Below are positions 27,501-42,500 of a DNA stretch of 64,000 bases, one piece after another. Position numbers and translations under genes: made by a program. This DNA comes from 2-01-FULL-45-10 sp964433975 (GTDB lineage: Bacteria; Omnitrophota; Gorgyraeia; 2-01-FULL-45-10): NCBI GenBank assembly GCA_964433975.1, contig CAYSSS010000002.1, forward strand, positions 52,346 through 116,345. The letters run 5' to 3'. The notes under the pieces were generated by a model that saw only the letters and a list, made by a program, of their open reading frames with translations, was not told the origin of the DNA and ran no database searches. How positions within the stretch are numbered: the stretch's first letter is position 1; each line of letters opens with the position of its first letter.

Positions 27501-30500
27501 TAGCTATCCAGCCGCCATCCAAAGCAGGCGAGGATAAGGCCGCATATGTATATGAATATGAAAACGGCAAAATGACCGAGAAAATTGTTGAGGCCTCCGC
27601 ACTACCGGGGCTGTGTAGAAATAAAAATGTCGTAGTTTACGGCACGGCAACAGATTTTATGCACGGCTCGGGGCTTGAATTTGTGAGGGCCAAGCCGTCG
27701 CAATCATTCTTTACGGCAAGAGAATGGGTCTGGTATCTGGATGAGGGCGACCATGTTTTGGAAACAGAGAGAAGTAATAAGTACACGATCAGCGGACAAC
27801 CAATAGCTGATTGGAAAGAGCGCAATAATTTGCGCAAGGCGGTCATGGGGTTAGTTGCCGCGCCAGATGCAGAAAATGGCAGCATCAATTACGGCGATTT
27901 TTACTCAACAGAGGTTAAAGGAGAAAAACTCTATTATAAGGTAGACAAGTCGCGCGAGGTTTCGCTTACTTCCCATGGTAAAAAATATATTGGGGAATGG
28001 GCAAAAAAGAACGGATATGATGAAGACCGCGCGTTAGAGTATGCGGTTCAGGCTCTCACGGCTCTTTATTCCTATACGAGATTGGATGATTACGAAATAC
28101 AAGATGGTGACATAGTCCCTTTGGGTCCCGGACTTCAGGCGGGAAAAGAGTTCGGCAATGGTATCAGCAACACTCTAAGAGCGTTATGGGGCCTTGAGCT
28201 TAAAGCGGAAACGAAGGATATCGTATTCTTGCCGATAGCGCCGATGCTAAGCGCTGTAAAGAATTGGAAAGGCAATCCTCTGGTAAAGAAGATAAGGTCG
28301 ATGTCAGGCTCACATAATGAGACCTTGATGCATGAATATTATCCAGATATCCACTTCACGGATATAATTCCGGAAGGCCTGGAGATACAGAAGACAGAAT
28401 ATAACCCACTTTTATTCGGGAAGAAGTCTGATAAGTATGAAGCCCTCGCCGAAGGCGTCATAGCAACTGCCAGCGGTTCGCCGGAAAAGCCGGGCTCTGC
28501 CGCCATAGTATGTTTTACCAATTCCAATACAATGGCTGAATTCATGAAGGTGCTGGGTTCTCCGCAAGGATGTGCCGTAGAGACTATCGATATAGAGACA
28601 AGAGTGGCGGCGGCCAGGAAAGACGGCAAGGCTATAACCCCCGAAGAAGCGATACTCGAAGTAGTGAAAGAGCGCGCCGGCAAGAAAAATACTATAACAG
28701 TGATTACATATCTAGGCACGAGAGAGCTGGACTATAGAGAAGTCGACGATAGCGTAAAAGAGACAGGATTTACATTCTATAGCGGTGAAATGGACAAGAA
28801 CTTCGCCTCCTTCGTACAGGAAAAAGGACGCATCGGAAGACTGAGATTCGATCCGGTATCGGGACAGTTCGTGCTTGCGCCCGGCGTCTGGAAAGCCTAT
28901 TGGTCCATGGAAGACACAATAGTAGAGAAAAGGGGGTATTTATTTACCGAAGAGTTCAATCCTTTGAGAAGGACGCTCGAAGGCATGAATGGCAGGCCTC
29001 TTATGATATCTGACGAAGGCCTTGGGCTTGTAAATCTGCCGCAAATCTCGCAAGGCAGGATAGCAAAATCGAATACCATAAGCGAATTCTTCCGTATACT
29101 GGATGGGGAGCTTGCCGAGAGCGCTGAAAAGGAAGAGGCGATTGACAGATACATATTCGATCATGAGATAAATTGGGCAGGCGAAGCCCAAGAGGCCAAC
29201 ATAAGTACGGTGTGGGACGAATATATAGCTGTAAAAAACAGGCTCGGAAGCGGCCAATACGCAAATGGGCTCTTGAGCAATGAAAAACATAATCAGATGT
29301 TTACGGAAAAGATAACCGCTATCATAAGCGCTCTGGCCGGAGTAAAAACAGACATCGACCAAGACAAAGCTATCAATGACCTTGTGAAGGCGCTTAAAGA
29401 TTCTTTCGAGGAGCAGTTCGGTATTCCGGACCTCGGTGTTCCAAAAAATATCTCTGATAAAGTGGCATACGAAATTTTAAGCCGATCCGACCTGGGCGCG
29501 GCATTGGCAAGCCATGCATTGACGGTCTTCGGTGAAATCGCAATGAGCGGCGTTGACAATGAGGGAAGCGATTTCTGGTGGGATATATCCGAGGCCCAAA
29601 GAAAGCTAGGTAAGCTAAAATGGGAAAGCCAGATGGCGGAGGTTAATTCCACAGTAGAGAACGCAATAACGAGAACCAGGAGATTCGCGGATACGCTCAA
29701 AGGAATGAACGAAGCCATAGCCAGTGTTTTCATCTCTCACATATATTATGGCAAAGAAGAGGCCTTACCGTCCGTTGAAACTAAAAAAGAATTTTCATTC
29801 GGATCGATCAAGGATAAGGCGATCAAATATGTTGTCAAGCCGGCGGGCATCGCCGCGTTATTTACGGCCGGAATCTGGCTATTAAGCAAAATATTCGCAT
29901 TGACATCTCTTGTACCATCTATATTGCAGGGCAACTTCAATAATCCGAAATTCTTACAGACTATCGCTTCGTGGTTTGAAGCATTCCACATGATACCGGA
30001 ATTCCTGCGCTTATTGCCGGCCGGAAATATGATAGTGCTTGTGGCCATCGGAGCCGTCGCTTACCTTGCCTTAAGGCCTCTTATGAAAAAGATAGCGGCT
30101 AAAAGCGGCATAGAAGAAGCGGGACGGCTAAAGGCGCGCGGCGCGGGGACGGCCGGAGAGAGATTCGTCGTAACAAAGTATTTACTGAACAGATTTGTGT
30201 TCAGCATTACCAATAATGTATTTCCCATAATATCGGTGATCCTAATGGGTATCTCCGTAACGGGGAATGGATCAAATATCTTTAGCAGCATACTGAGCAA
30301 TGTTATAGGATCCCCGACACCTCTCTTATTCATTTCAATGGCGCTCATGATCATTTCGATGGCGACCCATCTTATAGCCATAGGAATCTCCTATAATAAG
30401 GTAAAGTCCAAAGTATCGTTTGAAAAGAGAACAGAAGCGGCGCTGGCATTTAAATTATTCGGAGCAACTCTCCTCTTGCCTTTAAGTATTACCGCTATTT

Positions 30501-33500
30501 GGGCGATCGCAGGCGTGGGCGTTATGTCCGTAGTAGCGACTCTATTCATATTGGCCATTTTGCCGTACATCATATTGAATACGTTCAAAACAGATGACGA
30601 AAGATCGATCTTCGGAAAAATAAAAGAAGCATTTACGAAATCCTTCCTGAAAGAATGGGCCATCAAGACAGGCATAACGGGAGGCCTCCTGACATACGCT
30701 GCCTTCCTGCTTTTGCCTCTTGTTGTAGCAAATCCCGCCTCTCTTCTGGGGATCTTGGGGATTGGGGGCATATTAATGATGGTTCTTCCTATATATCCTC
30801 TCGTGAAGGCGACATATAGAAGCTTTAATATGTTAAAAGATGTGAGGTCGCTGGGTAAGGAGAAACCTAAAAAGGCGGCGATCTCAGCGGGTATTCTGGC
30901 GGAATTAGGTATCTTAAAGTCCAGAGATTTTTGGATGTACGGCGCAGGGGCGGTTGCGTTGGCAGGGATGTTAGTGGGGCTCGCCAGGACGAATCCTTAT
31001 ATGGCGGTCGGCATATTGGCGGCTGCCTGTTTAGCGATAGCATCTTTTATGTTATTCTTAAAGAGTAAAAATTCGCTGGCATTGAGGTTGGCCAGGATAT
31101 CTCCGGAAAAAATGTTGAAGGTTTTCGGAGTTATGACGCCCATTGTTGCAATTGGCGGGCCTGCTTTAGCAAGCGGGCTTCTTGTTACGCAAAAGATGCC
31201 TGATGTTGAGGTTGCGAGAAGAGAAGAACAATCAAAGCAGGCACAAGCGGCGAGAGATAGGTTCCAGCAGTTGCCGGCAGAGACTAGAGAGGCATTGGTA
31301 GCGGAAACAGGAGATATAATGAGCGGGCGTATTCCGGGAGAGGCTCAGGCGATGGCGCCGAAAGCACCCGAAGCCGCTCCACATACAGGGCTCGCTCCGC
31401 CCGCGACTGCAAAACCGGAGTTACAACCCGCGACTCAACCCACAAAAGCAGAAGAACCCAAAAAGATCGAAGAAAAGAAGGTGCCGAAAGAGTTCACCGT
31501 TAATTGGTTAGCCGGAAATACAAGCCAGCAAGAGCTTCCACGCAGTTTCAGCATACCCGATAACAATCGTCAGGCAGTATTGGACGAGATCAAGAATACA
31601 AATAAAGAAAATCCGGATACTGAAGCCGCTATTATTGCTTACGGCACGTCAATATATGACGGCCCGCTCTGGCAAATTGCAATGCAATTAGGAGATAGGG
31701 ATCAGGCCGCTAAAGCCGATACATTGACGGATGTTCTGTTGGAGGGCGCATTAGGCAAACAACATACTATAAGACACGAGGGCGGCCTTATATACAGGAT
31801 CATAAATTCCAATGGCGAATATGAATTTACAAATCCTCTTACAGGCAAACCGGACACCTGGAAAGATTGGGATCCGAGAACCGGAGATAACGCGTGGGCG
31901 GGTATAATAGGACCGCTTCAGGTAGCGTATAAAAAATATAACGGTAAGATCCCGGCCGACGCCAAGGAACTGAAGCTTGCCAGAGAAACCGCAAAAGCCG
32001 CCATGCTATTGATCGATGGTACGACCGGCGGATTCAGGATGGCTCCACAAGGTGTAGGGCCTAAGGACAAACCTCTCCACTTCTATAACGCCATCTCTAC
32101 CGAAAATAATATCTCCCTATACGCGGGCTTGAGTATGCTTTACAAGATCACCGGTGACAAGGAATACAAGACAGCGATGGACGGCATAGAGAAATATCTT
32201 GAGGGAGTTTTCAATAAAGATACAGGTACATTCGACCAGGGGATGACTCTCAAGGATGGCAGCTGGACCAAGAATACTCAGTTTGCCACAGACTGCCAGA
32301 CGTGGGCAATATCCGTATTAGGGCCTAAGAAGCTAGATGAGATGTTTGACGCCGGTACTGCCATGAAGATGTGGCAGGCGACTAAAACGAAGGCGGGACA
32401 GTTCGCGGACAATAAACTGATAGGCGTTGCCTATACCGAAGGCCAGACCGATGTAATATCGATCGAATGGACCGCCGGCGCGATAGAGTCGGCGTTAAAG
32501 ATAGCAGATTATTACAAGGACTCGAACACGGTATGGACAGAAGAAGCGCTAGCCGATGCTGCCAGCATGAGAAGCGGCATAGAGAAGTATAGAATGGATC
32601 TGGGCGATGGCAAGGCCGCATATCCCTATGCCTCAAAGCGCGTATATATACCATTTGAGCCCACAGGATGGTGGGCCCCTCCGACAAGCGTTGCCAGCAC
32701 AGCCTCAACCGCATGGGTCGCGTTTATTGATAATAACTTCGATCCGTTCGTCTTAGGCGGCCGCGGCGGCATACCTATGGCATCGGGAATAAATGGTTAC
32801 ATGGAGCGCAAGGCCGAGGCCGTAAAAGATATGGGTAAGGCTATAGAGAAGCTTCGCGAAAAGGTATTACCGGATGCAGAAACTCCCCAGGATCTGAAGC
32901 CTTTCATGAAAGAATTTACAGAGAGTGTAAATAAACAGCAGAAGAAGGTGGAGGATTTCGCTTCCCAGAGTTTTGAAACGCTCGAAAACATGATGAAAGC
33001 CCGCCGCGCTTTCAACATGGAAGTCGCAGGGCTTCACGCCAGGTTTAGAAAAGAATTCGAGAATATAAACGCCGCGTTACAAGCGACCGAAAAAGCCACG
33101 AGCGTAGAGTTAGGGCTCCAGGACAAAGCCCGCTGGGAGGATGCTCAACAGACGCTTGCAGTTGACGACGATTTTATGTCAAGGAGCGTGGAATCCTTCA
33201 AGCCCCAGGCGGAATCGATCTATCGTTTTGAGGCGAGGGCGTTTGACAAAGATGACAAAGAGCGCAAAAGAGAGTACAGAGCCGACTTTGTGACATCCAA
33301 AACGGTGGTGCTGAGAAGAACCTATCACGCGCTTTGGGTCATTCCAACCGGTTCCGATACAAGGATAGTTGATCTAAGTACGATGAAAGCCAATGATCCC
33401 ACTACAATAGACGGACGGAGCGTAAAATTCTTCTATGAGGACAAATCCGGGAGGCATTATGTAACACCCGGCGACCCGCTTGCCACAGGCGCTCTTGTCA

Positions 33501-36500
33501 ACGGCGATGAGTACGAGATAGACAAAAGCGGGGAAGTGAAAGCGCTGCTCTCTAGTAAGGACGGGGATACAACAGTCATAAAAAGATCCAGAGATGCCCA
33601 GGACTATCAATTTGAAGCGAAGTATTCAGAAAAAGACACATGGGGCAGCATCGGATATCTCGACGCTTTAAGGAAGGCGCAGATCAACGGGACAAAATTT
33701 ACCGAGCGCTTGAATATAAACCAATTCGTCGCCATATATCTCCAGGAAAACCTGATGAAAGAGATAATCCAGCGCGACGCGGATCTCGCAGGGATAAATA
33801 TCAAATATGTTACTTTTGAGGGAGGGCCTAAAGGCAGCGTGGCCGTAAACGGAGCCGGCAGCGCGAACTTTGCCATAACACTACATTTCGATTCCCAGAC
33901 GCTTTCCAAGAACCAGAAGGCGGCGTTGGAGAAGCTCATGAAGGATAAGAGGCTAGACGTCTTTGTATCAAATCTTACAAGTCTGGCGATAAATGATTAC
34001 ACGGAGCTTGGAAGACAGCAGAAAGTTTACGCCGAAGCCGTCAAAGCGGTCAAGGCGGCTTCCGCCGCGGTTTCAGAAGACGCGAAATCGCGGGAAGAGA
34101 AACGGCACACTGATATAGCCGAAAACAAAGCCCGCTATGAAGACGCATGGGAAGAACTATTGTCGCAGTATGACGCTATAGAAGGGACTCAGCTAAGGCT
34201 GCGCGGAACGCTGGGCCTTACAAGCCCGTACTTTAACGGTTTCTTCATAGGCGTGGAAGATCTGCCGGATCGTCCGGAAGGAAGGGCCGATTCCGAAAAA
34301 CAGTATCAGCACCAGGCCGATCTCTTATCTATCATGGCCGCCAGGCAAGGCGAGGATACGGCGGGACGGCCACTATGGGCCCTGGACCCAAGCTTGAGCG
34401 TGGCCTCAGAGGGCACGGTATCCTTAAATATATCGGCGACGATAAATATCACCGATTTTGGCTATACCTCCGCGGCCAAGCGTGCCGCTAAGACCGAGGC
34501 CGATCTGCAGGAGATATATTGCATACTCTCTATAATGGCTCGGGCTCTTAATATAAAGGAGTCGGAGTTAAACAATAAATTCATCGAGGACAGATTAAAA
34601 TCACTGGAAGGCCAGATAGCCATGGCGCAGGAGCTCTATGATCAGGCAGCGCAGGGGCGCGGCATCACGAACCGGGACCTCAAGAGAAACGACGCGGCTC
34701 GGGTACTGTATGGGCTTAAGAAAGAGCGCGAGGCGCTTGCCTCAACTTTGCAATACCTGATAATGACCCAGGATCCGGAGGCTCTCAAACTCAAGTTGAT
34801 TGCGCCGAAGTCTCGAAGTGAAAAGAGTCTCGGGGACTGTCTAGAAACGCTTAACAAAAATATAATCGGAGATGCCAGGCCCGCCGAGCTTCCGGACAGA
34901 GTTAAGGCGGCGATCAAAAATTCCTCAAACTTTACGGGCGCTTATGAGACCATCATTGCGGAGTGTCCGAGAGTGTGGGGGATGGAAGAGGCCAGGATGA
35001 GGCAGGCCCTGGTTGACGACAGATGGATAGCGACCCTGCTCAAAGACGATCCCAGTCTATCCGCCAATATAGGGGCCTCCTTGAGCCCCATTCCTGGTGT
35101 CAGCGCCGCTATGATGCTGGACTTCAGTCTGCTGCGTTCGGAGAGAGAGGCCTTCCTTAAGGAGATGGCCACGGCGGAACGATCCGGCGCAAAGAACTAC
35201 GTTAGCGTCGTCAGGAATTTCTATTACAAAATGCTGATAACCGGATGGTCCAAGGATATAGAACTGGGCACCACGATAGACAACCTGGATAAGACGATAA
35301 AAGAGCTTGAGGCACACTACAAAGAGGTCAGCAGCGGATTTGATGTCCCGCCGGCTGAACGGAGATATAACAAAGCGAATCTGCTCGAGGCCAAGCTGAG
35401 TCTCGAAAATGCGAAGAGCATGAGAAGGCAATATGTAATGTGGAAAGAGGTAAACTCCCTCAGGATCAAGGAGGCGCTCGGTTATTCACTGAACGACACA
35501 TTGGACCTTGAGAGGAAGGATATCGCGTCTGTGCTCGGCGCGGCCTCGAAGGCCATAGAGAAATATGTCGCGGAAAATTATGATCCAAACGCTCCCGTTA
35601 TGTATGCCCGCGATATGTATATGGCCTCTATCTCCGAGATAGGCGCCTCGAAATCGACTGAGCCGATCAGGATGAGTGTGGGCATCGGTTATCCGACGGG
35701 CGTGGTGGTGGATGTAGGCGAGCCCGCATCCAGGCTCATTGTCGAACCATTACTTAATATCTTAGGGTTCAGGAGCGTCAGGCAGCGCCAGCAGGATAGG
35801 TGGCAGATTGCCGCCAGAATGAAGAATAATGAAAGAGCGCTTGGGTTCATACTCGCCAGGCAGGACAGAGAGAATATGTTACGCGACCTGTCGGGGCAAT
35901 ATGAGGTGGCGAAGGTGACGGTGGATAGTATCGAAGGCCTGATAAAGGATCTGAAGGCAGAGATAGAGAGAGTCCCAACGATTTTAGGCTCGGATGAAAA
36001 ACGCCTGAGCGATATGAGATTGGAAATCATAAACTGTGAAGGTCTCCTCGATACGGCGCGGATCCAGTCCCACAGGCTGAAGGCTATGGTCGATCTTGAA
36101 AGCAGGCGTGATAAAGCTATGGATAAGGAACAGGCTAAGACTCCCATCGTTGTCACGGACCTGACATCGCTTGTAATGAATACGCTTCCTGAGAACACGG
36201 ATATACGGGACTTGATGGATACGAACGAAGCAATAGCTACCTACAAGATGAATCTCAAAGAGTCGGAGGGCATGAATATCCACGAAGGGATCCCCGTGGG
36301 CGGCACATATACCGGCCCGCAGACATGGGGCGCGGTAAGTATAGGCGTCGATTTTGCGCACCGCATTTATGAGCAGATACGCGAGAACGAGAGGCAAGGC
36401 AATAAGCTGCGGCTCGAGAAAGCCATCACAGGCAAGATAATCGGATACAGCTATTTATGGTCCGCATACCGGACAGAGGCCTACATATACGCGAATCTTT

Positions 36501-39500
36501 TAGACAACAAGGCGCAGCTCGAAAAGACCGGGGGCAAGGCCGCAAGGAATGAACTGAGGAAGCTTATGCCCAAGCTGGAAGCGAGCAAGCAGAGTCTGAT
36601 ATCCCTTAAGAAAAATCTAGAGACGCAATTGAACCGGCAGGTCAGGATACAGGGATACGAAGTGGAGGATATAGAGAAGGATGATGGCTATAAGGCCGTT
36701 CTTGCCAAGGGCCTGATAGTACAATTCTCCCTCGATACTGAAGATCTCAGGATGAAGCTTGTGGATCTGGGGATGATAGATGTAGCCGAAATGACAGAAT
36801 TATCCATAGATTCGCAGCGCCTTTCCGTGCAGAATTCCGAAATGCTGATAAAAGGCTTTTCAGTAAATGCCGTAATACCAAAGATGGTGGATACCTCGCT
36901 CGGCATGGCGGATTCCGGCGGGGGCACTACGGCAGAAGACCGCGCGACTTTAAAGACGCTGCGTCAGACATATAAGACTCTTAAGTCACAGGCTCCACCG
37001 AAGCCGGCCCCGGGTGAGCCCCATCAGAGGTATGACAACTACATGCAGGGGCTTAAAGACTTGCATAAAGTAATAGGCAAGCTGGATGAGTCTGTCTCGG
37101 GCGCGTCATCGGCAGGTCCCGGTTTCTCAGGCGACCTGAAGACGCTCTTATTTGCCTCATTAAAATTGCCCGATCTGGCCGACATGTCCAGCGCAGAGGC
37201 CGCGCGCGTAAAACTCGAGCAGGCCCAATTGCTGGCTCTATTAAACAGCGATGAGACGTGGAAGGATATGAACGAGCTATTAAGGCAGTATAACAGCAAC
37301 CTTGGCCTTCTTCGAAGCGCCATAAGGATTCAAAGGAATGCCCTGGATAAACTGATGCTGATGGAGAATAACGCAATAAGCTATCCCGTGCAGGAGCTGA
37401 TCAACGCGCGGAGAGCTTTTGATGAGGCTACGCAGAAAGTCTTCAGGCGGGCGGAACACTATATCAGCGTACAGAATCACATCAATGTGTTGCTGCTACA
37501 TTTTCGTCCGGACGGGTCTCTGCGGCTTGAGAATCTGGTCAAGCTAGAAAAATTATCGGTGGAGGCGTCTCCTAGCCTGGAAAGCCCGATGGTGGCCCAC
37601 GATAAATTCCAGCAAGAAGCCGATGCGAAGATTAAAGCCTATCAGGAAGCCTTAGCGGCCCTTATCCAGAAAGGGCAGGTAAACGGTGACGGAAAGGCAT
37701 ATGTCGAGGCCGTGGAAAATGCGGACAAATCGATAAGCAGGCTGATGTCGGCGCTGGCCACCGGAGAGAATTATATGAAGAAGGAAGACAAGGTATATTA
37801 CGCTACGGAGTTCACGGAGATCCGCGACGCGTATGGCGATCTTGTCGGATTCAAAAAGGTAGGGACCCCTTATATGAAACTCGAGGATATTTCACGTCAG
37901 GGCGGTGTTCGGGCGCTGCAAAGTAAAGAGCTTGAAGATCCGAATAAGCAATACAGGACGACGTTCCTGGCAGAGGACGGCACCATCCACCATATAATAC
38001 GCCATTTTGTGGCCGTAAGGTACAGCAGTAAAGGTCAGGTGCTGACGGGCTATAATATGGTCAGGGACGACGGTATAAAGGGTATGGTAGCCGAGGCGGG
38101 ATTCCGCAACAGTGAAGAATTTGAGAAGGTATTCGGATGGACGCAGAAGGAGAGGGAGGATAAAGGTATCCTTGGGGTAAGTGAGGAATTTTCTCCTGAA
38201 AAGAAGGCGTCTCTTGGCCCGGACGCGTGGAAGACGGCAAGGATATGGCAGGTCTCCCGCCCCACCCAGGAACTGATGGCGCTGAGATATTTCGCGCGGG
38301 GAGATTATAAGGCGGCCATGACGGCGTATAACGGTTGGATAAAGATAAAGATCCAGGACAGAGTTACTCCGAATCCATTCAATGAGGCGCCCCAGATAAT
38401 ATTCGGAAGCGGGATAAGCAAATTGCAGTCGACAGACTTCCAGATCTCGAAGCTGGAAGTAGAAAATGCGGCAAAGTATGAAAAGGCTCTTCTTGACGGC
38501 GCCTTCGTGACGCCGGATTATGAAAAGGATCCCAGTAAACCTCTTACGGATTTCGCTAGCCTGCGACAGGGTCAGTTGAGTCTCAGAAGGGCGCTTGGTG
38601 AAATCGCGGACAAGATAGGCAAGACCAAAGATCCGAATATACGGGCTAAACTCATCGAGACAGCAAAAGATATGATGGCAAGCGCTTCATGGCGCGAAAG
38701 CGACGGCACATTCCGCACCGTAGTATACGGTGTAAAGGCCGCCCATGAGTATAAGCGTCAGGTAATGCAGGCTTATATTAAGAACATGGGTCTAACACAA
38801 GAAAAATTCACCCTCTTATTCGAAGAGAAGTACGGCAAAGGCTCCATAAATAATCCCACCGAAGCACAATTAAACGAATTCTTCACCCTATATACAGGCA
38901 TAAAAATAGAGTCACTGCTCGGCAAATACGACAAGAAAGACGGCAAAGAGGGAGACTATAAAAAGGATTCGTATGGCAGGACATGGCTCCTGGTCACCGA
39001 CGATAAGCATAATAAGCCGCCAAAGGTTGACGTTTACAATATAAATGGTGAGCTTGAATCGACGTATGCCGGCGGAATCGATGAAACTAAAGACGATAAA
39101 GGCATATATAAAGGCATCGAGGTAAAAGGTACGGACGTTAACGTCATCAGCAATTATAGGATGGATGTCACGAAGCGTTATGACTCCACGCGCGAGATCG
39201 CCCAGACGAAGACATATTTCATAGATAGAACCAATCCCGCATTGCCTAGAGACGTGCTCGACAGCTACGGGGTAGGGGATGAACTTGATAGCAACGTAGT
39301 GGAAGATCATAAGCTTCTTGTCGACGCCGCGGGTAACTACCTGAAGAAGGACGGTTCTATTGTTAAGCCTGAAGATGTTGCTGGGTGTGACGTCACCCTG
39401 CTTGCCTACAATCCGGCCACAATAACTTATGAGCTCGGCCTTATCCAGAAGCAGTCAACAAAATTGGACAGGGTCAATAAGGACAAGTCCGACGCTATTA

Positions 39501-42500
39501 CGGTATTGACGAAGTACGATCAGGCAGACCCCAGGAAGGAGACCGGCCGGGATTCTTATTACGAAAAAAATTCGGTCGAGAGCGCCCATCTATCGGCGGG
39601 TTTCCCGGTGACGCCAAAAGATGTCAGGCCTGAGGATAAAGATAAACACAAAGCGTTTGTAGAATCGCATAAATTTCTCTATGATGGCTCCGGAAAGATG
39701 CTTCTAGATGAAAATGGCATGCCTCGTTATGGTGCATTGATAGAAGTTTACGACGAAGTCGGCAATCTCAGGCGCCAGGAGATACCGGATACATTAAACG
39801 GCGGCACCATAAAAGATGGCACTATAGTAGGGCCTAAGATAGTTATAGACATTGATTTAGGCAAAAAAACCGGCCGCGAAACTAGTCGCAGGGCAAAGTA
39901 CGTGGATGCTGTCGGCCAGGAGACGAAATTATCGGAAGGCGTATTTTTAGGTAATGACATTAAAGACGGTTCTGCAAGGGTCTTAGTTAGCGTCTTGAAA
40001 GAAGACGGTTCGCTTGCCTATAAGAAGATAGAGATATACGACGCTGTCGGTAACTTAATCCGCCAGGAGATACCGGATGCATTAAACGGGGGTCGTATCG
40101 TAGGTGAGGGTAAAGACGCAAAGGTTGCAGGTGCGCATATATTTATGACAGTTAACATAGCTGAAGGCAGAGAGGCAGGTCGTGACGCCTACTACGTAAA
40201 CAAAAACGGTGAAACCACGCACCTTTCAAGCGGAAAACCCACTGATGAATATGACAAAGCCGGCAATAGAGCGATAATAATAAACGTATTGAACAAGAGT
40301 AACAATGTCATTTATAAGAAAAAAGAAATGTACGATCCGATCGGCAACCTGAAAGCGATGATAATAATAGATCCCAGCGGCCAAGTCTACGCTAAAACAA
40401 TAGTTGTATATGAAAATGGAAGAGAAGAGCGCCGCTATCGCTATCTGGTGGATAAAGACGGGAACTTTACAAGCCCAGACGGTAAAATTATTTCAGGTGA
40501 AGTGCGCTATTCAGATGGCATGGTTGTTAGCGGAGCGGGAAATATAGTTGCAAAGCCTGTATCTACCGGAAAATTTGTAGGCTACGGTGAAAATGGCGCA
40601 AACATAGTAGACATAACCGAAAATAATAATATCACAAGATCAACTCTAGATATTTTCGGAAACTTAATAGAAAAAAGAATAGGCAAAGAATTGGTAATTA
40701 AGTTTAATTATGATGAATTTATGCGTCAATTATCCACTGAAACATCCTTTAACGGACAAGTAGTCAAAAGCGGTAAGACTACGGGATATGTTATTACAGA
40801 CGAAACAGGGGAAAATAGAAAAGTTATCGGGCTGGACGATAAAGTGCCAGATGGTTGGAAAATTGTAGGAGTAAAAACTGAGATTACAGAGAATTTGTGG
40901 AAGACATCGTGGTCTGAATATTATGACCTTTTCGGAAATATACAAAAAACCGAAAAGCCTGTTACAGGAACAAATTTTGCCGAGGTGACAGAATTTGAAT
41001 ACAGATTCGGCATGATTCACGGTAGCAAATCCTATTTATATGGATTTGACCCCAAGACTAATTCGGTAAAATATACAGAACCTAATATGCCTCTCAAGAC
41101 ATCCACGGTAAGTTTTGATGCCGAAGGTAATATGATTTCTTTGGTAAAGGATGAAACAACGCACTGGTATTCACAGGAGAGCATGGACGCGGCAGGCCGA
41201 CTGAAAGCAAAAATAGGCGGGGCGATGGATGAAAAAGGGAATTTCAAACCTATATACATAGAGATGCCCGAATATGAAGGACTTTACGGGGCTTATGGTA
41301 TCGGCGAAAGAAGTTGCACATATAAATATGACGCTAATAAAAAAATAACCGATTACAAACCAGAAGACGTCATTATCAAGGCTGTCAGGGACAAAAATGT
41401 TGTTCCAGAAACGGCGAACGGTGTTCTCTACAGATATGACTTGCGTGTCAATGAGACGGCGGCTATATTCTCCTGGGAAGAATTGCAGGATAAAAGGGGC
41501 AGGCTTGCCGTAAAATACTCCCTTGGGTTACATGACGATAAAACTACGAATCCTGTAAGAAAAAACGCGACAAAGCTTGAATATGACGATGTTGGTCAGC
41601 CCGGACTTGCATTTTCCGGTATTGCCAATCGAGGCACAACATACGCAGTGGATGAAAAAGGAAATATCGATGAGACAAAAATCATCAACCAGTCTGTTTT
41701 TGAAAAGCGCGACCCGGAGACCGGAAACATATTAGTCAGAATTAATAATTTCAAAAAGAAACTGGTATGGCAGGAAGAAAAGGACGGAAAAGGCCGTCTG
41801 GTTAATTTATATAAAGGGAAAGTTGACGACAAAGACTGGGAGAAAGGCGAATTCAAGCGCGAGAGAGTCACCATTTTACATTACGACGCTTCTGATGCCT
41901 GCAGATGGCTTATGGACGTGGCTGATATGGGCCAAACCTACGCTCTTAATAAAGATGGTTCATATTTTGGAAACGTGCCGTTTATGATTTCATGGTTTGC
42001 GGGATTTTCATCCGAAGGATATATTAATAACCAGGTTGTAAGCCTCAAAACAGTAGAATTCTGGTATGAACTTAAGGATCCGACAGGCGTTTTAATGTCC
42101 TCGCTGGTTACATACGAAGACCAGGATAAATATATCATGCCGATAAAAACGGGTCTGGCTACAGATAAAACGCCCGAAAGTAGGTGGAGCAAGATAAAGG
42201 GCTATCAGAAAAACCCGTTAATGAAATTTACGCCCACAGTGCGGGAAGATCTGATCTATGAATATGGAGCCAAAGATTACGGAGTTTACGGTATTGCAGA
42301 TGCCACCAAGACAACCTTACTTGATTATCCTTCTTCAGGAAAGCAGTACGTACGCAGCTCTTCGGAAATAGTGTCCATCGATGCCGACGGAAATATAACT
42401 TATTTGGAAATGGATCATTTGACAGAGTTAGCCCGCAGAATCGTCAAGAATAAAAACGGGTTACCGATCGAAACCCGGGTTGGATACATAAAACATGGTG

